Below, piece by piece: positions 46,197-54,823 of a stretch of DNA of 64,000 nt. The DNA comes from Rhizobium redzepovicii. GTDB taxonomy: Bacteria; Pseudomonadota; Alphaproteobacteria; Rhizobiales; Rhizobiaceae. The stretch covers positions 434,001-498,000 of the forward strand of contig NZ_JAILYH010000001.1 in assembly GCF_019793435.1 (NCBI RefSeq), given 5' to 3'. Below the pieces are notes generated by a model. The model ran no database searches. It saw nothing but the letters and a program-made list of their open reading frames with translations, and was not told the DNA's origin. The translations under genes and the position numbers were made by a program. Every line of letters begins with the position of its first letter. Position 1 is the first letter of the stretch.

Positions 46197-46577
46197 TCAC
46201 GACTTTCTGGCTTTCCGATTGGCGTAACGCAGGTCGCGTGCGGCCTTCCGGGCGGCTTCGTCGGCAATGACGCGAGCGATCCGGTCCTTGTCAGCTGCTT
46301 CGCGCGCGTCGGCGTCGGCGCGTGCTGCAGCCTCCGCGGCGGCCTGGCGTTCTGCTTCCGCGGCTTTCGCCTGCTCCACTTCCTCACGCTTTACCCGTTC
46401 GCGCTCGGCGCGGCGTTCTTCCCTGGCGGCAGCGACGGCCTGACGCTCCGCTTGCTTTGCCAGCCGAGTCGGCTCAGCCTTATCCTTGGCGTCACGATAC
46501 GCATTGAGGAGAGCGGCCTTTGCTTCGGCAGCGGCGCTGCGACGATCGGAAAGCTCATTGTTTCTGGCGTTTTTCAA
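46197..46577 (-). CDS. Small charged coiled-coil protein (DUF6481-like)
   Basis: This is 126 residues, very rich in Ala, Arg, Glu and Lys. A single long helix or coiled coil covers about residues 8-115. It starts SDRRSAAAEAKAALL and ends with a basic tail (RYANRKARK). Proteins of this kind occur widely in rhizobia with no known function. It points toward minE but on the opposite strand. The gene is probably real because codon use and the start context look normal; the function is unknown. Confidence 0.65.
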   Translation of the reverse strand: MKNARNNELSDRRSAAAEAKAALLNAYRDAKDKAEPTRLAKQAERQAVAAAREERRAERERVKREEVEQAKAAEAERQAAAEAAARADADAREAADKDRIARVIADEAARKAARDLRYANRKARKS

Positions 46578-46611
46578 TTCTGTTACCTGACTGTTTGGCT
46601 GCGACGTTAGA

Positions 46612-46660
46612 GCATGATTGCCGAAAACTGTGCGGCTTTCGCATGACCCTATGCTCTATG
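46612..46660. repeat. RIME-like intergenic palindrome
   Basis: AGAGCATGATTGCCGAAAAC at the left is matched by a right arm ending TATGCTCT, with GTGCGGCTTTCGCATGAC in between. The pattern matches the Rhizobium-specific intergenic mosaic elements and folds into a hairpin. Confidence 0.6.
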
Positions 46661-46721
46661 TATTCGATTGGGATCCGAATGCTATTATGCCAATCCGGCT
46701 TGAAATCATCTAGATCTTGAA

Positions 46722-46946
46722 TCACTTTTTCTTTTTTCGCTTCACGGCTGTGCCGGCGGCCGCCATCAAGCGATCCTGCAATTCCTTGGCCTCACGGGCT
46801 TCGCGCAATCTCAAGGTCTTTTCCTCGCGGGCGCGCACGGTCTGATCGATCTCTTCGACCGCGCGGCTGCGCGCCAGGAATTGCGACTGTACGTTTCCAA
46901 AGGCGATTTCCGCCCGCTGGCGCGATTTGCTGTGTGTGTCTGTCAT
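46722..46946 (-). CDS. Small basic coiled-coil protein
   Basis: The product is 74 residues: a Ser/Arg N-terminus, a helix of charged residues (RAVEEIDQTVRAREEKTLRLREAREAKEL) and a KRKKKK tail. It resembles small rhizobial proteins of unknown function and is similar in style to the protein at 46197. ATG 46946 is preferred to the upstream open frame, which is not like the rest. No function can be assigned. Confidence 0.5.
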   Translation of the reverse strand: MTDTHSKSRQRAEIAFGNVQSQFLARSRAVEEIDQTVRAREEKTLRLREAREAKELQDRLMAAAGTAVKRKKKK

Positions 46947-47080
46947 ATCAGTCCTGGATTTTCGTGACAGCGCCGCCCGTCTCAAGACGTGCAAAGGACG
47001 CTGGAACACTTTGACTTGCTGCATAATTCCTTAGATCGATTCCGATTTAAGGAATGGTGCAGTGGCCCGCTCGAGCGCAG

Positions 47081-47107
47081 CAAAAAGGCCAGGCAATTTG
47101 CCTGACC
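47081..47107 (-). terminator. Terminator of the cold-shock gene
   Basis: On the minus strand, GGTCAGGC pairs with GCCTGGCC (one G-T pair) around a short loop, followed by TTTTTG. It is a standard Rho-independent terminator 65 bp after the csp stop. Confidence 0.8.
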
Positions 47108-47171
47108 TCGCCGGTATCACGCTTTCAACAGTGCCAGTACATCCGTGGTCAAAGGAAAGCCGATATCAATT

Positions 47172-47381
47172 TCAGGCAGCTTGAAGATTGCAAGCGGACA
47201 TTTTGCCCGACTTGTTATCGCGCTCAAGCTCGTAGCCGATCTTCTGGCCTTCGACGATTTCACGCATGCCGGCGCGCTCGACGGCAGAGATGTGAACGAA
47301 GGCGTCAGCGCCGCCGTCATCAGGCTGGATGAAGCCGAAGCCCTTGGTGGAATTGAACCATTTAACTGTGCCAGTGGTCAT
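47172..47381 (-). CDS. cspA: Cold-shock domain protein (CspA family)
   Basis: The 69-residue protein is one cold-shock domain with both RNA-binding motifs: KGFGFIQ (RNP1) and DAFVHIS (RNP2), starting MTTGTVKWFN. CspA-type proteins bind single-stranded RNA and act as RNA chaperones. ATG 47381 is used; the open frame upstream is non-coding leader. The upstream 290 bp is AT-rich and probably contains a long 5' untranslated region, as in other csp genes. Which of the several rhizobial csp paralogues this is cannot be told. Confidence 0.93.
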   Translation of the reverse strand: MTTGTVKWFNSTKGFGFIQPDDGGADAFVHISAVERAGMREIVEGQKIGYELERDNKSGKMSACNLQAA

Positions 47382-47675
47382 AACAAACCCTTTCATAGCA
47401 ATTGACAGGCCGCACGTGCGGAATGCACGACGGATGATAATCTCGATTTTGAAGAGGGAAGTTCGTCCAGGGCACGTTGTCGGCGTGCGATAACAAAAGT
47501 CAAACAAGCAATATCGACAATGCCGGTATAATCACTCAACCCGAATTTGTCAACTTTCAGTTTTTTGAAACACTATATTCTCTAAAAGGTTGCATCGCCG
47601 CCGCTTTACATTGTCGCCGGTGCGTGACGCGTCATCGGCAAGGCCCGGAACGGATCGGCGTCACCAATGCATGCG
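47382..47675. other. Leader and promoter region of the cold-shock gene
   Basis: No gene is supported in these 294 bp. The part nearest to csp is AT-rich and may form a structured 5' leader on the minus strand. The end near 47600 borders the tdm stop. Confidence 0.4.
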
Positions 47676-50045
47676 TTACGAGCGCGGGCGCGTCTTCTGC
47701 GGATCATAATGCGACAGCGGCACGATCGTCGCCGGCAGGCGTTTCTGGTGACCGTCGAGCTTGCCGATTTCGACCTCGGTGCCGGGGTTTGCATGCATCA
47801 CGTCGATGCGGGCGAGCGCGATCGTCTTGCCTAGGATCGGCGAGCGGGTGGCGCTGGTGACGACGCCGATCTGGGCCCGACCGATATGGATGCAATCGCC
47901 ATGGCCGACGGCCTCGTTGGCCTTAATGTCGAGGCCGACGAGCAGATGGCGCGGATGCTCCTTGCGCCGGATCAGCGCTTCGCGGCCGATGAAATCATCC
48001 TGCTTGGATTTCAGCGGCACGGTGAAGCCGATGCCGGCCTCGAACGGGTCCGTCTGGTCGGTGAATTCGTGATGGGCAAAAATCAGGCCCGCCTCGATGC
48101 GGACCATGTCGAGCGCCTCCAAGCCCATCGGCTTCAACCCGTGCGGCTGCCCTGCTTCCCAGACGGCGTCGAACACCGTCAGCGCATCCTTCGGATGACA
48201 GAAGATTTCGTAGCCGAGCTCGCCGGTATAACCCGTGCGCGAGACGACGACCGGGGCGCCCTCGAAACCGCCGATGCGGCCGACGGTGAAGCGGAACCAT
48301 TCGAGTTCGCCGATCGTCGGTTGGCGCGGCGCCGTCCAGATCATGTCCTTCAGGATATCGCGGCTCTTCGGGCCCTGCAGGGCGATATTGTGCATCTGAT
48401 CGGTCGACGAGCGGACCCAGGCCTTGAAGCCCTTTTTCTCGGCCTGCTGACGCAGCCATACGCCGCTGAAATCATCGCCACCGATCCAGCGGAAATTCTT
48501 ATCGCCGAGCCGGAAAAGCGTGCCGTCATCGATCATGCCGCCGTTTTCATAGCACATGGCGGAATAGACGACCTGGCCGGTCGACAGTTTGCGCACGTCG
48601 CGCGTCAGGCAGTACTGCAGGAGCTCCTCTGCATCCGGCCCCGTCACCTCGAACTTCCGCAATGGCGAGAGGTCGATGACGGCGGCGCGCTCACGGCAGG
48701 CCCAATACTCCTCGACCGGCCCTTCGGCGGAAAAGCGGTTCGGCAGCCAGTAGCCGCGATATTCGGCATAGTCCCGCGTCAAGGCGGAGAGACGGGGATG
48801 GAAGGCGGTTTCGCGCGTCAATTCGGCGTCGGCGTCTGGGGTCATGCGATAGGCCACCGCTCGTGAGAATTTCTCTTTTCCGGAAAAAGTGCGGACGTGG
48901 ATATCCGTCGGATCCCAGCCGTTCGCCGCGTCGATGTCGTCGGGGCAGGACGAAGAGACGCAGACGAGATCAGTCAGCGCCCGCATCAGCACGTAATCGC
49001 CTGGGCGCGACCAGGGCTCGTCGAGGTAGAGCTGGTTGTTGTGGTCGATATTGGTGTTGTAGAAATAATTCAGCGCTTCCCAGCCCTTGCGGCCGGCAAT
49101 GCCGTAAGGCGCCAGCACCGCGTTGAAATTGTCCGTGCAGTTGACGTGGCCGGGATACCCCATGTCATCGTAATAGCGCGAATTGCAGGCGGTCGCGAAG
49201 GCATCGTGGCGCCCGACCGTATCCTGGACGATCTCAACCAGCGGCTCAAAGTCGCGGTCGAAGGCCTTGGAGGGCAGGCCGGGCATCGGATAGCTGCGGC
49301 TGAGCAGCGTGCGGGTCACCGTGGAATCCAGCGCGAGATCGAGGCCCTTGTCGACCTTGCGGGCGGCGAAAGCCTGGAAATCGGTGCATTGGCGTCCATA
49401 AACATCAATGATCTGGATGAATTCGCCGGCACGCACGAAATAGGCTGCGGCGGTCGCCGCCCGGATGCGGATATCCTCGATGGGGTCGGCGGCCGGTTCC
49501 GGCAGGGCGGAGGCATAATCGCGGATCAGCAGGCTGCGCTTGATCCTCACCTCGATCGGCGTCGCCGTATCCTGCGCCTCCGGAGACATCGCACCGGCGG
49601 GGGCTGCGACGATCAGCAGTCCCTTCATGGCAACAGTGAAATCCGCCCGGTTGCCCGGGCTCGATCCCGTCCCGAAAATGCTGAGCGCTCCAGCCGCCGC
49701 AAGATCGGCGCCGCGCCGCTCAAGCGCTGCGCGCGTGCGGGCGGCACTTTCATCCTCTTCTTGAAGAATGGCCTTTAACCCGTCGGCTGAATTGCTGAAT
49801 GTTGTTCCGAGGCCTGCCGCCAGGAAACGGCCTTTCTCATCGAGGAAGGAGATCTCGCAAACCTGTCCGCCCTCGCTGTCGATAACGCTGACGCCATCTC
49901 CGGACTCGACACGCACGACGACCGATCCGCCGCCCTTTGCTCTGTAGCGTTCCGTCCCCTCCGGCAGGGCAGGGATGCCGGGATAACGCACGAGGCTCGG
50001 AGCCGCGGGCCGCAGGCCCGTCATAACAGGATGAAGTTCTCGCAT
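47676..50045 (-). CDS. tdm: Trimethylamine N-oxide demethylase Tdm
   Basis: The 789-residue protein is a fusion. The N-terminal half (to about 400) is DUF1989-like (VIDSEGGQVCEISFLDEKG; IIDVYGRQCTDFQAFAAR; NCTDNFNAVLAPYGI, and a Cys-containing LVCVSSSCPDDID). The C-terminal half is a GcvT aminomethyltransferase domain (YWACRERAAVIDLSPLRKFEV; VVSRTGYTGELGYEIF; LEALDMVRIEAGLIF). This order and length define Tdm, which splits TMAO into dimethylamine and formaldehyde, with THF as acceptor. It is divergent from an APC permease. GAGGGCAGA precedes ATG 50045. Confidence 0.9.
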   Translation of the reverse strand: MRELHPVMTGLRPAAPSLVRYPGIPALPEGTERYRAKGGGSVVVRVESGDGVSVIDSEGGQVCEISFLDEKGRFLAAGLGTTFSNSADGLKAILQEEDESAARTRAALERRGADLAAAGALSIFGTGSSPGNRADFTVAMKGLLIVAAPAGAMSPEAQDTATPIEVRIKRSLLIRDYASALPEPAADPIEDIRIRAATAAAYFVRAGEFIQIIDVYGRQCTDFQAFAARKVDKGLDLALDSTVTRTLLSRSYPMPGLPSKAFDRDFEPLVEIVQDTVGRHDAFATACNSRYYDDMGYPGHVNCTDNFNAVLAPYGIAGRKGWEALNYFYNTNIDHNNQLYLDEPWSRPGDYVLMRALTDLVCVSSSCPDDIDAANGWDPTDIHVRTFSGKEKFSRAVAYRMTPDADAELTRETAFHPRLSALTRDYAEYRGYWLPNRFSAEGPVEEYWACRERAAVIDLSPLRKFEVTGPDAEELLQYCLTRDVRKLSTGQVVYSAMCYENGGMIDDGTLFRLGDKNFRWIGGDDFSGVWLRQQAEKKGFKAWVRSSTDQMHNIALQGPKSRDILKDMIWTAPRQPTIGELEWFRFTVGRIGGFEGAPVVVSRTGYTGELGYEIFCHPKDALTVFDAVWEAGQPHGLKPMGLEALDMVRIEAGLIFAHHEFTDQTDPFEAGIGFTVPLKSKQDDFIGREALIRRKEHPRHLLVGLDIKANEAVGHGDCIHIGRAQIGVVTSATRSPILGKTIALARIDVMHANPGTEVEIGKLDGHQKRLPATIVPLSHYDPQKTRPRS

Positions 50046-50297
50046 TCTGCCCTCATTGGGGAGGATCGGGATGCCCCTCGGCGCCCACCCATACAGGTTA
50101 CAAAATGGCGAGGGAAAGTAAAGTCGAGTTGACTAGAAAGAAAATATCTTCACTATGCATAAAGGGTCGAGACTCGGGAATCCGTCGGGACACGGATCGC
50201 CAAAATCATCCGGGCGGGCTTGAGACTGTCAGGGAGACACGTTCAGGGAGACGTACAAAGATACGTCCGGGAACAAATCGAATGGGGAATTTCACCG
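50046..50297. promoter_or_regulatory. Divergent promoter region between tdm and the APC permease
   Basis: About 250 bp without a gene. The central part (50110-50160) is AT-rich (GACTAGAAAGAAAATATCTTC) and suits a promoter. No clear palindrome was found. Confidence 0.5.
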
Positions 50298-52082
50298 ATG
50301 ACAGACGTTGTGGAGGCCGGGATTCCATCCGGCACCGAAGGTAAGCTTGTACGCGCGCTCGACTGGAAGGGCGCATTCTGGGTGGCGGCGGGCGTGCCAC
50401 CGCTCGTTCTCTTCTCCATCGGCGGCATTGCAGGCACGACGGGCAAGCTCGCCTTCGTCGTCTGGATCATTTCGATGGTGATGGGTTTCCTGCAATCCTT
50501 CACCTACGCCGAAATCGCCGGCATGTTCGCCAACAAATCCGGCGGCGCCTCGGTCTATGGCGCCACCGCATGGCTGCGTTATTCGAAGTTCATCGCGCCG
50601 CTGTCGGTCTGGTGCAACTGGTTTGCCTGGTCGCCCGTGCTGTCGCTCGGCTGCGCCATCGCCGCCGGTTATATTCTTAATGCATTCTTCCCGATTCCGG
50701 CGGCAGATTCGCAGATGGTCCTCGACTGGATCTCCGCGCATGCCGCGTCCATCACGGCCGATAGCCCCCGCGTCGCCGAATATATTGCTGCCCATGCCGG
50801 CACGACGCCCGATGACGCCGTCAAGGCGTTGCTGAGCACCGACGGCGTCGCCGCGCTGACGCCGTGGATCCGCAGCTGGTCGCTCGTCAGCTTCAGCATT
50901 CCCTTCCTCGCCACCGCCAACGTCAATGCCACCTTCTTCATCGGCGGCATCCTGATGCTGATCATCTTCGCGATCCAGCATCGCGGCATCTCCGAAACCG
51001 CCAGCGTGCAAAAGTGGCTGGCGATCATCGTGCTGGTGCCGCTGCTCATCATCGGCCTTTACCCGATCGTCAGCGGTCATATCCTTGCCGCCAACGTCAC
51101 CGGCCTCGTGCCGCCGACGGCCGCCTATTCCGGCGCCGACGGCAGCTGGAGCAACGGCGGCTGGACGCTCTTCCTCGGCGGCCTCTATATCGCCGCCTGG
51201 TCGACCTACGGCTTCGAGACCGCCGTCTGCTACACCCGCGAACTCAAAAACCCGAAGACCGACACTTTCAAGGCGATCTTCTATTCCGGCCTTGCCTGCT
51301 GCCTGTTCTTCTTCCTCGTGCCCTTCGCCTTCCAGGGCGTTCTCGGTCATGCGGGCATGCTCGCGCCCGGCATCGTCGACGGCACCGGCGTTGCCGAAGC
51401 GCTCGGCGGCCTGATCGGCGCCGGCCGGGTGATCACCCAGCTGCTCGTCGTGCTGATGATCATGGCGCTCTTCCTCGCCATCATGACGGCGATGGCCGGT
51501 TCCTCGCGCACGCTCTACCAGGGCTCGAAGGACGGGTGGCTGCCGAAATATCTCGACCACGTCAACGAAAACGGTGCGCCGACACGGGCGATGTGGACCG
51601 ATTTCGCCTTCAACCTCTTCCTGCTGGCCATCGCCTCGGATACCGGCGGTTACTTCTTCGTGCTCGCCGTCTCGAATGTCGGCTACATCATCTTCAACTT
51701 CCTGAACCTCAATTCCGGCTGGATCCACCGGATGGATTCCGGCCATATCGAACGCCCATGGAAGGCGCCGACCTGGCTGATCGGCCTCAACACCGTGCTT
51801 GCCTTCGTCAACGCGCTGTTCCTCGGCGCCGGCGCCAAGGTCTGGGGTTATTCCAACGCACTCTGGGTCGGCTTCATCTTCGCCGCCTTGATCCTGCCGG
51901 TCTTCGCCTATCGCCACTATGTGCGCGACGGCGGCAAATTCCCGGCAGGCGCAATGGAGGATCTCGGCCTCGTCGGCCAGGATCTCGGCGTCAAGAAAGC
52001 CGGCATGCTGCCCTATCTGGCACTCGCCGGCGGCCTGGCAATCGTCCTGATCGCCAACGTGATCTTCCAGCTTCCGGCCTAA
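50298..52082 (+). CDS. APC-superfamily permease, possible methylated-amine transporter
   Basis: The 594-residue membrane protein has about 12 helices. The first (FWVAAGVPPLVLFSIGGIAGTTGK) carries the glycine-rich APC substrate loop. A long periplasmic insertion lies near 150-205 and another near 270-300. It belongs to the amino acid/polyamine/organocation superfamily. Its gene is divergent from tdm, so it may import TMAO, TMA or a related amine, though that substrate is an inference. ATG 50298 is preferred to the longer frame from 50220. A strong terminator follows. Confidence 0.83.
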   Translation: MTDVVEAGIPSGTEGKLVRALDWKGAFWVAAGVPPLVLFSIGGIAGTTGKLAFVVWIISMVMGFLQSFTYAEIAGMFANKSGGASVYGATAWLRYSKFIAPLSVWCNWFAWSPVLSLGCAIAAGYILNAFFPIPAADSQMVLDWISAHAASITADSPRVAEYIAAHAGTTPDDAVKALLSTDGVAALTPWIRSWSLVSFSIPFLATANVNATFFIGGILMLIIFAIQHRGISETASVQKWLAIIVLVPLLIIGLYPIVSGHILAANVTGLVPPTAAYSGADGSWSNGGWTLFLGGLYIAAWSTYGFETAVCYTRELKNPKTDTFKAIFYSGLACCLFFFLVPFAFQGVLGHAGMLAPGIVDGTGVAEALGGLIGAGRVITQLLVVLMIMALFLAIMTAMAGSSRTLYQGSKDGWLPKYLDHVNENGAPTRAMWTDFAFNLFLLAIASDTGGYFFVLAVSNVGYIIFNFLNLNSGWIHRMDSGHIERPWKAPTWLIGLNTVLAFVNALFLGAGAKVWGYSNALWVGFIFAALILPVFAYRHYVRDGGKFPAGAMEDLGLVGQDLGVKKAGMLPYLALAGGLAIVLIANVIFQLPA

Positions 52083-52100
52083 ATCGTCTCCCAAGCAGAA

Positions 52101-52131
52101 AAGCCGCCATGAAAAAACATGGCGGCTTTTT
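52101..52131 (+). terminator. Rho-independent terminator after the APC permease
   Basis: AAGCCGCCATG pairs with CATGGCGGCTT around AAAAAA, followed by TTTTTG. This is a textbook intrinsic terminator. Confidence 0.9.
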
Positions 52132-52180
52132 GCGTTGGTGGCTGCAGATCTGAGACAGCTTGTTGCTTATGGACCGAAGC

Positions 52181-53212
52181 TCAGCGGCCGCCTTCGATTT
52201 TGCGATGGCGCTGGTTGATGCCGCCCTTGCCATAGGGATAGTCGAAGGGCCGCGGGGCGCTGACCTCGTTGAGCCTCGTCATGTCATCATCGGAGAGCTT
52301 GAGCTTCATGGCGCCGAGATTGTCGGCCAGTTGCTCCGGCGTGCGGGCGCCGAGGATCACCGAGGTGATTGCCGGCTGTGCCGCCGTCCAGGCGAGCGCC
52401 ACCTGCGCCATGCTGACGCCGTGCGCCTTAGCGATTTCCTCGACAACGGCGATGATCGCCCAGGTTCGTTCCATCGCATTGCGCGGCGCATAGGATTCGC
52501 CGCCACGATTGGGATTTTCGCCGAGACGGGTGGCGCCGGTCGGCATCTCGTCGCGCTTGTATTTGCCGGTCAGCCAGCCGCCGCCAAGCGGCGACCAGGG
52601 CAACAGCCCCATGCCGGCGTCCTGGCAGGCGGCGACGATTTCAAGCTCGATGTCGCGCACCAGCAGGTTATATTGCGGCTGCAGCGTCACGGGGCGCGTA
52701 TAACCGCGCGCCTTGGCGATCTCCGAGGCCTTGGCGATATGCCAGCCGACATAGTTGGAAAAGCCGTAATAGCCGATCTTGCCTGAGGAAACCGCATCGT
52801 CAAGGAAGCGCAGCGTCTCCTCGATCGGCGTCAGCGCGTCCCAGGCATGCATCTGGTAGAGATCGATCTGCTCGAGGCCGAGGCGGCGCAGAGAATCGTC
52901 GAGCGCCTGGCCGAGATGCCGGCGAGACAGGCCGATATCGTTCGGTCCGTCGCCCATCGGAAAGCGGCCCTTAGTGGCGACGAGCGCCTGGCGGGCTTCG
53001 GTCGGTCGGGCCTTCAACCAGCGTCCGATGATCTCTTCCGACTTGCCGGCACTATAGACATCGGCGGTATCGATGAAATTGCCGCCCCAGGCGAAATAAT
53101 CGTCGAGCAGCTTGTGCGAGGACGCTTCGTCGGCCTCCGCGCCGAAGGTCATGGTGCCCAGGCAATAGGCGGTGACGACGGTCCCGCTGGGACCGAGCTT
53201 GCGATAATCCAT
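52181..53212 (-). CDS. Aldo/keto reductase
   Basis: At 343 residues it has the NADP-dependent aldo/keto reductase fold: GNFIDTADVYSAGKSEEIIG (catalytic Asp/Tyr), the Lys in KGRFPMGDGPND, QIDLYQMHAWD (His) and the C-terminal GARTPEQLADNLGAM. It belongs to the AKR11/YghZ-like group. GAGGAGGAAGAA precedes ATG 53212. The substrate is unknown. No neighbour explains it. Confidence 0.9.
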   Translation of the reverse strand: MDYRKLGPSGTVVTAYCLGTMTFGAEADEASSHKLLDDYFAWGGNFIDTADVYSAGKSEEIIGRWLKARPTEARQALVATKGRFPMGDGPNDIGLSRRHLGQALDDSLRRLGLEQIDLYQMHAWDALTPIEETLRFLDDAVSSGKIGYYGFSNYVGWHIAKASEIAKARGYTRPVTLQPQYNLLVRDIELEIVAACQDAGMGLLPWSPLGGGWLTGKYKRDEMPTGATRLGENPNRGGESYAPRNAMERTWAIIAVVEEIAKAHGVSMAQVALAWTAAQPAITSVILGARTPEQLADNLGAMKLKLSDDDMTRLNEVSAPRPFDYPYGKGGINQRHRKIEGGR

Positions 53213-53439
53213 TTCTTCCTCCTCATGCGGATGCCCGCAGCCGACGCGCAAAATCGCCTTGGGTAGAAGCCGGGGCTTCCGCAATCTAATGACAATATCG
53301 AGCTTGAGGCGGCCGCGTGCCGCCGGATGACGTCTGGCGCCCTGGGCTCAATCTGGCGCAGGGGCGAGGGCAGCATAACCAATCCCGCCCGTGCCACAAG
53401 TGGGAAAAGATATTCCCGCAGGCCGTCGCGGACTGCGGC

Positions 53440-54708
53440 TTACGCTTTTGTCGAAAACGAACCGGCGATCAAATCGGCTGCGGCAACGCCGGTCTCGTAG
53501 GCGCCGTGCGCCGTCGAATAACGCGAACGCGAACAGGCTTCGCCGGCAAAGAAGATCCGTTCATCATGCGGTGCTGCGAGGACCCCGCGCAGATCGGAGG
53601 CGCCCGGCTCGGCATAGGAATAGGAGCCGCCGATATGGGGTGCCGCGGCCCAGGCCGAGATCGCCGCGACCGACAATTGCTTGCGGATATCTGCGCCGAA
53701 TTGTGCCGCCAGTTCATCCCCGGCGAAGGAAAAGGCGGCCTCGCTGCCCTCACGCTCGAGATCATGGGCGAGGTCGCCGGCAAAATAAGCCTCGACGACA
53801 GGAGCGCCGAGCGGCCGGAGTTGATAGGTGCCGGTGGCAGCACGGCTGATAGAGCCGAGCATATGGGTATCGGCCGGCAGCGCCTCCGGTGTTGCAAGCC
53901 CGAGGAAGAGCTTGTCGGCGAGCCCGAGCGGCAGGCGCGCCGCCGCCTCGATCTTCTCAGGCAAGGGAGGGTCGAAGGCGATCTTGCCGGCGGCAAGGAC
54001 ATTAGTGGAAACAGTCACCAGCACCGCACGGGCGCTGAGCCCACCCTGGCTCGTCTCCATGTCGATACGGTGGGCATGGCGGTGGTCGATGCGCGTGACC
54101 TCGACGCCAAGCCTTACCGGCACCGGCCTGCCGTAACGGGAGATCAATGTTCCATAGCCCTCGCGCACCCGCCAATCGGGGCCAGGGCCGGGGTCGTATC
54201 TCGTGTAGTCGACGACCGACGAGCGTTCCAGCTCGGCGCCGGTGATATAGGTGCCGATCGCCCGGATCTGGCCGTTCCAGGAATTGCCGGGTTCGAGCAT
54301 CGCGGCCAGATTTGTGTCATCGCCTTCATGACTGTCGAGCCGGTCGAAATAGGCGCCGATCGCCTGTTGCGCGGCCTGGGTTACCGCATCGTCGCGCTGC
54401 AGCCGCCGGCCGCCGTTCCAGGGCGCCGGTGTGCGGTCGACCCTCAATCCGACCTCGTCGGCAATACCGGTCCAGGCATTGGTTCGCGCGCCGTGCAGCC
54501 AGCCGCAGCCGAGATCGAGCGCGATGTCGGATGCTCCCGGCAGTCCGACCGACCAGGCCCTGCCGCCGAGACGGTCGCCGGCCTCCAGAAGCAGGATCGA
54601 CAGATCCGGACGGATCGCCTGCAGACGCCGGGCGGCGGCAACGCCGCCGGCGCCGGCGCCGATGATGACGACGTCCTGTTCGACACTCGTAGCATTGTCA
54701 CCGGGCAT
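53440..54708 (-). CDS. Flavin-containing amine oxidase
   Basis: The 422-residue protein has an FAD-binding GAGAGG (about 18-23), LLLEAGDRLGGRAWSV, the substrate-domain segment GYGTLISRYG and a C-terminal FFAGEACSRSRYSTAHGAYETG. These are the signatures of the monoamine oxidase/polyamine oxidase family. It oxidises an amine to an aldehyde or imine. It is not adjacent to the methylamine genes, and its substrate is unknown. ATG 54708 fits the family start. Confidence 0.86.
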   Translation of the reverse strand: MPGDNATSVEQDVVIIGAGAGGVAAARRLQAIRPDLSILLLEAGDRLGGRAWSVGLPGASDIALDLGCGWLHGARTNAWTGIADEVGLRVDRTPAPWNGGRRLQRDDAVTQAAQQAIGAYFDRLDSHEGDDTNLAAMLEPGNSWNGQIRAIGTYITGAELERSSVVDYTRYDPGPGPDWRVREGYGTLISRYGRPVPVRLGVEVTRIDHRHAHRIDMETSQGGLSARAVLVTVSTNVLAAGKIAFDPPLPEKIEAAARLPLGLADKLFLGLATPEALPADTHMLGSISRAATGTYQLRPLGAPVVEAYFAGDLAHDLEREGSEAAFSFAGDELAAQFGADIRKQLSVAAISAWAAAPHIGGSYSYAEPGASDLRGVLAAPHDERIFFAGEACSRSRYSTAHGAYETGVAAADLIAGSFSTKA

Positions 54709-54823
54709 GGCTTTTCCTTTGGCTGCTCGCGCTCAGCTAAGCTTGCATGTCCAGGAAAGGCAAGGGCTGGGGATAGAGCCGCGCGCGATGGATTAAACCG
54801 CGTCTGCGTGACATACAGGTTCG

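Noticed and set aside
50292..52094. Minus-strand open frame of 600 codons
   Set aside because: Antisense to the APC permease gene, with a strongly polar, histidine- and aspartate-rich translation and no family features.
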